From: Eudorina sp. 2006-703-Eu-15
Lineage: Eukaryota > Chlorophyta > Chlorophyceae > Chlamydomonadales > Volvocaceae
DNA length: 64,000 bases
Assembly: GCA_003117195.1 (NCBI GenBank)
Contig: BDSI01000131.1
Span: forward strand, 33,627-97,626
Direction of reading: 5' to 3'
Shown here: positions 9,774 through 20,595 of the stretch, piece after piece
Position numbering within the stretch: position 1 is the first letter of the stretch
How the letters are laid out: the number at the start of each line of letters is the position of its first letter
Translations under genes and position numbers: made by a program
The notes under the pieces: model-generated
Seen by the model: the letters and a program-made list of their open reading frames with translations, nothing else
What the model was told of the DNA's origin: nothing
Database searches by the model: none

Positions 9774-12700
9774 GTACGTGGTGAAATGCGCAAGCGCACA
9801 CATAGAATCGTGCTTTTGGGTTTGGACGTCTTCCCCGCTTCAGGCTGTACACAGTATAGTACTTTCCTATCTGGTAACGAAAGAGTGATTTACCCGACCT
9901 GATTTTGGCGCTGACGTATCATCAGTATAACTATTATAGAAATTTGGTCATTGGGTTGACAGAGTGGGATATCCGCGTGACCGTGTTAGTAACCTAGAGG
10001 TTGACTCCGGCAGGAGGTGTCATTGAGCACAATCACCTGGACTTCTCATTTGACGCTGCTTCTATCTGCTGCTTCATCTGCAGCAGCCTCAGAGCATCAA
10101 CCAATAAACTTACCTCCTGCCCATCACCGTGGCGTGTGTTTTGTGTCCTCCGGCTTAACCGGCTGCATCAGCAGGCACATATGAGGCCCTGGAAGCACTG
10201 AGCGTTGCTGTGGTCGCGTACGGGGGCGCAGTGGTCGCCTTCATACCCGATGACACGCTGCTCGTGTCTGCACCCGCGTCCGCGATAGCCGCCCTTGCCA
10301 GACTGCCGGGCGACAGCTCCAGTAGCGGCGGCGCACTGCTCATGGTGAGACCATCGTACCACGTGGGCTGGCTGGGGCACCGTGCTCTTACCGGGCACCG
10401 ACGTACGGGCCAGGCCTGTGACGCGGCTTGATTCGATCGGTGTTCGCGTCGAGATTTCCTGTATGTCCATGGCGCAGGCCGACTACGCGCCCACCCTGAA
10501 GCTGTCACCCGAGATCTTGGACGCCATCCAAGCTGTGCCGCTCACCCGCCGTCGCCACCGCCGACAACGACGGCAGGCCCGCAGCCGACAGCAGCGCCGG
10601 CGGCGCCAGCGGCTGTTGCTGCAAGAGGGTACCTTCGACGGGGCCTTGGAGGTTTCTGGGCCTTCTGACAACCCCGCGGCGCGCGGCGACAGCAGTGATG
10701 GCGGCCGCGGCGGTGGCGACAGCGCTCCCACAGCCGCGGGTGACGCTCCAGGAGGAGAAGCGACGTCGTCGGTGTCCGTGTTGGGGCTCATGCAAACGTG
10801 GAGCCTGCGCACGATGTACGGCGATGGAGATCCATTACCGGAGGCTGCTGCGAACTGGCGCAGCAGACGCGGTGGCAGAGACGCTGCGGCGGGCGCCGGT
10901 AACGACTTGAGCAGCGAGCAGAAATCGAGACGCGGGGAAGACTTGTACGGCGTGAACGTACACCTGCTCTCGGGGGCCACCTCTGACGGCGCTGCCGGCG
11001 CCGAGGGGCTGGGTGCCACGGCAGCGGACGTCGTCGACGGCTGGCCTGTGCCCCTGGCGGCGACGCTGCAACGTGACGATCCCGGCGACCCCTGCCGTCC
11101 GCGATTGGTCACTACGACGTCGTCGCCGCCGTCTGCTGCCTCGTACGGCACTCCGGGGGCCGCCACGCCCGGCTCCATCTGGGTGCAGGTGTACCTGTGT
11201 GCGGAGGTACGCCGTGATGATCAGATCATGGCATCATCATGTGCGGGGCGGCGGCGCTGTCTGTGGGTGCGACTCTAGTCAACATAGTGACCCGTGGGTC
11301 AGTCAACATGATGACCCGTGGGTTACACTGTGTAGCAGCCTCCAACCCATCACACACGGGAGGATTGCAGAACGCTGGGGAACACCCACCACTAGTCCCT
11401 GGGCTGGTGCCGATGTTCACCCCGCCTGCAACTTCCGCATCTCCGCGCTTGGCGTCACCGTCCCCGCACCTACACCGCTTGCTTGGTCGCCGCCGGCCCG
11501 CAGGATCTGGAGGACGGGGTGGCCTGGCTGGCGGCGCGGCCGCAGGTGGTGTGGATCGCGCCGGTACTGGGACCCGCAGTACAGAACGCGGTGGCGGGCT
11601 GGATCGTGCAGACAGGTGTGGGCCCTCGATGCACAGGCGGGATGGGGGAACACAAGGATGCAACGCTGAAGAAGCGCACCCGGGATATAGATGGAGTTGC
11701 CGGACGGGTCCTGCTGGGGAAGTCTAGGGGACGGAAGAGTGTGTTCGCCTGGCCCGACAGCGTCGGCGGGTTTCCATACTGTAAATCTACGACCGGGACT
11801 GCCGAGCGACCCACGGGTCATCTGAACCGCTGCTGCCACTCGCCTTCGGTCCCTTGGACCTGTCCTTCACCAGGCAACATATCGCAGTCGCAGTACGACC
11901 ATCCGTACTTGACGTTGAAGCCGTACTGGCGCGCTGGTATTCAGGGCCAGGGCGTTATCGTGGGGGTGAGCGCGGTTGGGGATTGGAGGTTGGAGGTTAG
12001 GGTTGTGGAGGGTATGTATAGGAATTGTAAGGCACATACATAATGACTGCCATAGTAAGGGCCCGATGGTGATACTTCACAATACCACAGATCTGCAGCG
12101 ACGCAACATGCAGGAGCGGAGTGGAAAGAAAAAATTTTTGAAGACTATCCAAGATTAAGCGGGAATTGGGGGCTAAGGGGTAGGGGTTCGAGGGGAACAG
12201 GCGGGACGGAACCGGACTGGGGCGCGCCTTGCCTGTAGGGTGGTGTGTTGCGAGGTGCGCGGAGGGTGGCAGGTAGATGAAATGAGTGGATTGCACTGCC
12301 TGCGGTGCTTGCTGATTTTGGCCTGCCTGCGGGTTCGTTCGAAACCACGCCCTGTGCTGACATCTCCGTCCTCATACTCTACCCCCTTGGCCCTCGCTGT
12401 GCCTTCCTCTCAGATGGCTGACACGGGTATCGATGTGGGGCATTGCTCGTTCCTGGACGACAAGTACGGCACCGAGCAGCTGCGCGACCGCCTGTCCGGC
12501 AGCCTCCCGAGCTGGGTTCTGAGCGACCACCGAAAGATTGTGCAGTACATGCTGGCATCGGGTACGACATAGTTGTCTATTTCGTTACGACCATAAGGCC
12601 CCTACCTGTTCGTACCTCATAATGACCATCCTGAATCATCACTATCACCCCAGGCTTGTTTCTCTTGCCTTAATCCCAGGACTGGGTTTCACGTATGCCA

Positions 12701-15700
12701 CCATGGTCGAGGCCCTCAACTAGTCATGGGCCTTCATTCATGCCAGATGGGCCGTGTCTCTCACCAACCTCTGCATGTCTTTCACACCCCCATGTGACCC
12801 TCCTCACACCCCGTATAGCCCCCACACCCCCACATGCCCGCTCCCCTGCCCGCCGACGACAGGTTCGCCCGCGTTCTTCGGCGACGACGCCAACAGCAGC
12901 GTCCCAAGCGGCATCCCCGGTCATGGCACCCACGTCGCCGGCACCGTGGCGGGATCCCCTCCCTGGACTGCAGCTACCGGCGGTTCCGGTGCCGGCGCCG
13001 CCGCCGCCGCCAGTGGCGGAGCTGGTTTCCAGTACGGCCCCGCCCCGGGGGCCGCACCCCTAGCTCGCCTCAGCTTCATGGACCTGGCCCCTCCTGGAGC
13101 GCCGTCGTTGTACATCCAGAACGTGGTGCCGCTTCAGTCGGAGCTGCTGCAGGTGGGTCGAGGGTGCGCGGCCAGATGGCAGTTGTGTGGAGTGAGGATC
13201 GATGTCAGTGCTTGGGTTTCCAAGAAGCAGCCGGGCACCCCAACTAGCGGTAATCACCCGCGGGCCCATGAGCTCCATTGCGGATGTAGATTCCAATGGG
13301 CAAATGTAAAAACCATACCAAAGCATCAGTATGGTAACGTAAAGAATGATATGAATAGGACGAACGATGAGGCAGCGGTCGAGCTCGCTCCGTCGGTTGG
13401 CGCTTGTCGTCAGGCTCTCTGAGGCTGGGTGTGGGTCAGCAAAGGAGTCGACTGGCAAATAGCTAGATCTGCGGCAACCAGGTACAACACACCATGCAAA
13501 AAGCGAAAAACACCTTGCGTCGAAGTAGTTAACGGTGAGACATTAGGGTTTTTCTGCAGAGTGGCCAACTTCAGGATCCAACGAAGGCAGGGGCATCGCT
13601 TGAAACAGCAACCGCACCAGCCCTTCAGTACGGCATACACACCTACAATGGTCGTCTCCACGCACCATGCCCGCAGCGTCATCAGGCCGTGGGCGCGCGA
13701 ATCTCGTCCGACAGCTGGATCGTACTGGGTACGGCGGCGGGCGTCCTCGATGACGTCTACGCGGCGGGCTTCGACACTTTCGCCTGGCGGAACCCGGGTT
13801 TCGTCAGTGTCGTGGCGGCTGGCAACTTCGGTGAGCAACATGCATGAATGAACCGTGCGCTTTTCCGCCGGCAGAGACGGCCAGGAGCCGACCCGATGTA
13901 TGTCCGTGGCGCAGACATGCCCCCTCCCCATAAATAGCATGTCACTAAGCAAGCAAGCCGCCTGGCCGAGTTCCAAGGAGCCGGCAAAAAGATGTATTCT
14001 TACACACCAAAGTAATAATATTCTGCCATGTTCTTATTTATTCCATGGCATGGAAAGGTTTATTCCATTTCCTGCGCAGGCCCTGTCTGTGTGTATCGTG
14101 GGTGGGTCATGCCATGACGATAACCCCCTCCCCCCCCCGCAGGTATGTATGGTAAGTAACTTGGGTCGCGTATTGACTCCTGTGCCACGTATCGGTTCCC
14201 CAATCCATACCCCCCCGCAGGTCGGAACGGGGGCATGCAGACGACGCTCGTCTCGCCCGCGACCGCCAAGGTAGGTGCGCCCAGCCAGGGGCCAGGGGCC
14301 TGTCGCTCGAAGCAATCAGCGCCCCTTTCGGACGCTCGATGGATGGAACGTTGTAGCTTTGTAGGCCTGCTGAACGGCGGTGCCGTGCTCGACGTGTGAC
14401 GTTGCGTCCCGCAGAATGACTCTGCTCAACTGCACCATGTCCATCGCCCTGACCAGGCACGGTGCTTGAGCCTACGTACTGACCATCGGCTCGCGTGCCG
14501 TACATGTGTACTGCTGCGTGCGTGCTGTACAGAACGTGATCACGGTGGGCGCCACACTGAATTACCCCGCGACGGTGTCGGGCTTCGACGACCAGCAGCT
14601 CTACCTCTTCCGCTATGTGGACGGCGATGGACAGCTGCGGTCTAGGGCGGTGCGTCAGGGAGGGGGAAGCAGGGAGGGTGTGGGCAAGGGGGTGCGTAGG
14701 GCAGGGAGCATTCCTATCTAGGACATGTAGACGCACGATCAGGTGGAAGAGTAAATCGCTGTGGAACGCGGCGAGGGGTCTGATGAACGGACATCCTCAT
14801 GAACACACCACCACCACCACCACCACCACCACCACCACCCCGCCACGCACGCTACATTGCCGGGTGGCACAATACTGTGTGGTGGGCCCGGATCGGACGG
14901 AGGCTGGGCCCAGTGGACCATCAAGAGACCGCCGTACGTTATACCCTACCTACGTACCTACCATGCATGCACATAATAACGAGTACATACGAGACATCGC
15001 AAGGAGCACGTTGCCAAGACGTGATTTTCGTGAGCTCGTGATCACCACGCACGCCGGAACCCCCTGCCGTACTGGTTCCGGAGCGTAGGTGTGGCCACTC
15101 GGCGGTTCCAGTGACGCGGAGTGGCGGGCGCTGCTTCACCCGAACGGCTCGTCTGCGGTAAGTCCCTCGCGCCCTACATACTCGGAGTCCTGCTGGACCC
15201 GCGTCTCCGATTCGCATCCGTGCACCCGCCACGTGCAGTCGTGGAAGCCGACGCATGCACCTCTCCTGCCACTCCTGCTCGTATGTCAGGAATCCCAAGC
15301 AACCCATGTCTGCACCCCAGCGTCAAGTCTGGGAACTGCTCGTGCATGTATGAAAACTTGGAGGGCGCAGGCCTGATGCCGCCGGCGCCTGGTAGGTGCA
15401 CCGACCGCTCCTCCCGCCGTGGCCTTCCTGGGCGACACCGCAGGTCACCGTTTCCGTAGCCCTGGCAGACCCATGGGACGCCTGCACCGATCTGGTGGGG
15501 GACTACTCGGTGTACGACGGAGCGATTGTCGTCGTAGACCTGGCCCCGAGGGCCGCGGGCTCACAACCGGTCATCCGTACTGCGCAAGGGGTGGTGGGCG
15601 GCTGCTCCATCGAGGCGCGGGCGGCCAATGTTGCGATGGCGGGCGCCGTTGGCGTGCTGTACGTGGCGGCGGAGGCGGGGTTCGTGGCGGGCCCAAGGCC

Positions 15701-18700
15701 GCCACCGCCGCCGCTCCAGGGCTCCACACTGTCCTCAATACCACACGCCGTGGTCACACGGGTGGGTGAATCGGGGCTGAGGTGCACTCGCCTGTCCGCG
15801 CAATGAGACGAGGTCGGCCCAGCGTGCGTGCTCAACAACAAGGCCGCCGTATGTACATTCCGCAGAAACCCCGTCAGGCAAACGCAATCCAGTGATTGAT
15901 TGCGCAAGGGCCATTCCCTCTGGAACATACAGCAGCTGCACGCGACTCCGTTGCCTTACAAACGGTGTAGCAGATAGTATATATAATTGTGATTGTCTTC
16001 GTTTCTCTGCGGGCGCAGCTTCCTAGAGAGTCCCCGCGCATAGCCCCACTGCCGGTTTCTGAGTAAACGCATGGAGGAAGACGTGGTGGTGGTGAAGCCG
16101 TTGACAACGAACCTTGTGAATCACGTCGGATGACCTCCATCCGCAGGCGCTGGGCACGTGGATAATCAACATCCTGTCGAACAGCTCTTACTCCAACGCC
16201 TACATGACGCACATCCAGGCTGTAAGTGGAAGTGGGCGCTTCACGTACGCCATTCAAAACAGTTACAGCGTGTCTGTCTATCTATCTGTCTGTCTATCTG
16301 TCATGTCGTGCGATCTCCTCTGCTAACTCCGAAGCCATGATTCGGGTGCTGATATCAAATACCGTACCGCTCTCCGGATTACCCGCCTGGTTGGCTCGGG
16401 CAGACTAGTTAGGTTCTTAACGCTTCCAAATCATGCCAGACAAGACAGAGGAACTAACAAAGGCGGGGTGGACAGTGCACTACGCCGAGGCGCAAATAGT
16501 CACACTGGGCAGCACTGGAACCCTGCCGATTACACTTAAGTCGCTCCTCTGTAGGCTCGGAGCGACCAACGATCGACCAGGCCCACAGCACCTGCCTGCA
16601 CATCCATCGACACACGGTAGAAACCGCAGGCGCAATCATCCGGACCCGGCGAGTGACGGAGGGTGGGATGATAATAACCAACCTAGGCTTCCCCGGTGGT
16701 GCGGGCATACAGGGGTGACTACGTACGCCACCCCTCAGTTCCCCACCCCCTTAATACACGCCAGGCTTCGGCCGGCGTACGATTATAATTATCATTGTAA
16801 TTATTATTGTAATTATTATTATTATTGCCAGACAAGACATCATAGCCCGGCAACCTACGTACTGCAAAACGTTAAGGTTGGTTGGTGCCGTTCTCAACGT
16901 ATGGTGTCCGTCCGCTATGGCCCGGTCCCGCAAACCCACATCCACCCCGCACTCCCCCCGCCACATACACACACACACCACCCAGCCCGAGCTGGTCGCC
17001 GGAATGGACAGTGTGGCCTCGTTCTCCGGCTACGGCCCCCTGCCGGACGGCCGCATCAAACCCGACCTGGTGGCTCCTGGCGCCCCCATCACCTCCGCCA
17101 GGGCCAGTCCGCAGCTGCTCACCGACGTCACGTGTGAGTGTGGGTGGGTGAGGGTAAATGTGAGGGAGCAAGTGGGAGACGGGGGCGGGCCACTGCGGGC
17201 GTGCTGCATTTCGGACAGGGAAGGCTTTGCGAGCAGACCCTGGGGTAAGCCTGTGATTGTACTGCGTCACTGCTTGCGCATGACAAAACAGAGGCATGGC
17301 TTGTAGAGTCGTAGGTGGGCCGCCTAGCTTGCCTCTCGCACCACGCATCCATCACACTCTCGACCGGCTCCCACCGTCCCATGGCTTGCAGCCGGAAGCT
17401 GCTCCTCGGAGACCATGCAGTGGTCGGGCACGTCTATGGCGACACCTCAGGTGCGGAACACCTCGCCAGAGCGCATGTATGTAGTAGCTTGGGCTTAACC
17501 CGCCTCCTGCCCAACTTGCACGGGTTATAAGAGTATAACCCTTCTACAGCATCACGGACCAAGCTCAGTGTTTGCAGTCCTGCCTTACTTCATACCGTGC
17601 TTGCTTGCTTGTCAAGCAACCCAGCAGCCAGCAGTCACAAATAGACATGCACCTACCTGCGGGATGGTCCGCAATTTTCGCCGCCCGACAGGTTGCGGGA
17701 CACCTGGCACTGATGTACCATTACTTCAGGTACGAGTATACGTCAGTAACCCTGTCTGTACGGCAGTACGGCAGCGGCATAATTTGCCCGTGCATGGATA
17801 GAGCTGACGTGCTGATGTGTCCCGAGGCCGACATAGGCACTGGTGGAACTAGGAAGATAAGGCTGTTGCACATGCATCACGTCAACTTCGCATCTCTGCC
17901 TTGTTGTAATGCTGTTTGTCGCCGTATATTGCTCCAGGGACGGTTACTACCCTGTCGGGGACAAAGACGCCCCCGAGGCGGTTCCCCTGGAGCCTTCAGG
18001 GATGCTCCTCAAGGTACGGCAACGATGTGGGTGCATGGGGGGAATCATATCAGGCAGGCATCATGGCTGAAGCTGGTGAGGGCCCATCGAGGCGCCTTCC
18101 GCGCGCGCAATACTACTATTACTACTCGCTCCCCGCCCTTCACTCACTCGACCACCGCTTTATTTCCTTGACATGCAGGCTGCGGCCATCGCCGGCGCTG
18201 TTTCGCTGCAGGTAAGCAAGCTAGCAAGCTAGCTGTGGCCCCGTCCCGTTTGCACCTACCCGTATAGATAGGTCGGGGTGGGTGCTCCACCGCTCGCTCG
18301 GCCTGCATGAAACTGTGGATGGATAGATCACTACATACGCGACCGGCTTACTGATTGCCCTGATCGATGATGCCATCCGCCAGTGTAACGCTGCATGGGT
18401 TACAGTGTAGGTCCCTACTACACAGCATATTGAAAAGCCTTTGGCTGCGCCGTGGTGCAGTCTCTCGGGGTAACCACCGTTTGTTCGTCCGCCGACAGCG
18501 CCTCTCTATCTGTCCCAACCAACCAACCGCCCGACTGCCCAAACTAACCGCGCCAGGGCGGCTACGCACTGGCCACCGGCGCTGTGATGGGCCCAGCGCC
18601 AGACGGCTTCCAGGTACATACGGCGCTTTCAAAGCAAATCCAGCGGCCGCCGCGGGAACGTCACGTTGTCAAGTCCATGCCCCTGTGAACGCCTAAATGT

Positions 18701-20564
18701 CGCCTTCTGCTGCTAGCTAGGCCATTTTGATAAATAGGCCATCCTGTCATATTACTGCCATCCAATCACAAGCGTAAAGGCAGCGACACGCACGCGCGGG
18801 TTTCTTTGCTCTGCTCAACATGAACAAACAAAACCCTCTGCTTTTCTCGCAGCTCAATTTTCCGTCAGCGCGCGTGCACACGACCCAGCCACCCGCCGAC
18901 ACCACATACATCCCCCCTGCCCCTGGTCGGTCTCTGTACGTCCTCAGGGCTGGGGCCGCCTGAGCCTCTCCGGCGCTCTCCCGCTGCCGGGTCTGACCAC
19001 CCCTCGGCTGCGTCTCCAAGTGGCGGACCTGGGCACCGTGGAGCTGGGCGAGGTGGTGACGCTGAGGGGCATACGGGCCACAGGCTCCGGGTGAGGGCGG
19101 GCGGGTCCGCCGGTCCGGTCCGTTGGGGACCTGGGTGGGCGGGGTTTTTAGGGTTTAAGGGAGGGCGAGGGCCAGCAGGTGGAAGTGGTGACTTCTATCT
19201 GCAACGAAACGCTGGCTGCCGAGGACTGATACTACTGGTGGTGGTGCACATTCCGTCCTTGATTGTCCCATCCACTGTGGGGTCCCACCCGCCCACCCGC
19301 CCGGCGCCCCTACCCGCCTCAGACCCGTCGTGGCAGCATTGGTGTGGCACGACTTTCCTTCGGCGCCCATGGCGGGCGGGCGGGCGCTGCTGAACGACCT
19401 GGACCTGCGGTACAGTGTCAACGGCGGGCCCTGGCGGGCCACCCGAGAGGGTGAGCGCAGCGCGGCGCCGGCGGGCGTAGCCGCGCAGGGCGGGGCAGCG
19501 AAGAGGGGCAGGCCAGGATGGATGGAGCAAGGCTGGAATGGAGGCTGGGAATGTGGAAAGGGCTGTAAAATGGGGGCGGAAGGTCAGGTTGCGTTCCTTG
19601 GCATGTATGCTGCCGTACGTGCACACAAGCTGGCCGCCCGCCGGTGCATTCGACTTCATGGATGTTCATCATGTTCATCATCAGGGGATGGAAGAGGGAT
19701 AATGGTTGACAACGAACCCAACTAACTTTGCCGTATTATTGTTCACACATACATGATGATGCGTATCCGCCGCAACACCGTAGACCAGGTTAATAATGTG
19801 GAGCGTGCGGAGCTCGATGGGCTCAGCGCGGGTGACAACATCAGCTTCGCCGTACACGGGACGAGTATCGTACATCACCTGCTATCTACAAGCGACAGCA
19901 AGTTACCCCAGCGCTGGGCACTTTGTGTGGTGGGCCACTTTGTGGGCGTGCTCGTCACGCCGCTGAATCCGTCGTATGCCGTACCGCAGCGAGTGCCGGT
20001 GGGTGTGGGTGTGGGTGTCAGCGCTTTGGCTGCCGTGCGTTCTACTATGACCTGTCCGTCCGTCCGCTCCCCGCGCACGGCAAGGGAGATAGATCTGTGT
20101 ACGACTGTACGACTGTACGAGTGCCTCAAATACAAATATCGAAGTCGCTGTTTGTATTCACAGATGAAATTTTAGTCCGTCAAATTATTCACTGCGCACT
20201 GCCCCGACAGGAAACGGACAGCTGCAAAAACACCCCGAGTCCTACATCCTACCGATTGACTGCTCGAATCAACCCTCTCTCCCTGGATATGCGCCCAACG
20301 AAACCGCCGTACGTTGACCGGCCCTACCTCTGTCCGGGTCTATTCTCCGCCGGCCGGCAGATGTGCGCGGCGCAACGCCCAAGCTGGTATGACTGCTAAA
20401 CCCTTATTACCCAGATGCTGGCAGCCTGCTTCGTTTGACCCTTGCTTTGGCCCTTGCCCGGACCTTCCGTCCGCAGGGGTTCAGCTCCCCCACCTCTACG
20501 GATGGCGGTTCTGAAAGCGGGGCGGCACAAGGCGGCGGATCCACAAGCGACGGCAGTGGTGGCA

Positions 20565-20595
<31 letters not shown>

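Noticed and set aside
10382..11278. Separate 298-codon gene starting at 10382
   Set aside because: Most of it is exon 4 of the protease gene; the N-terminal part reads through intron 3, and the phase-0 splice to 10478 joins the conserved pro-region.
17640..17700. Loss of the catalytic serine in protease gene 1 (frame reading SAIFAARQVAG)
   Set aside because: That reading is intron sequence; the true upstream exon (17392-17450) ends in SGTSMATPQ and splices in phase to VAGHLALMYHYF.
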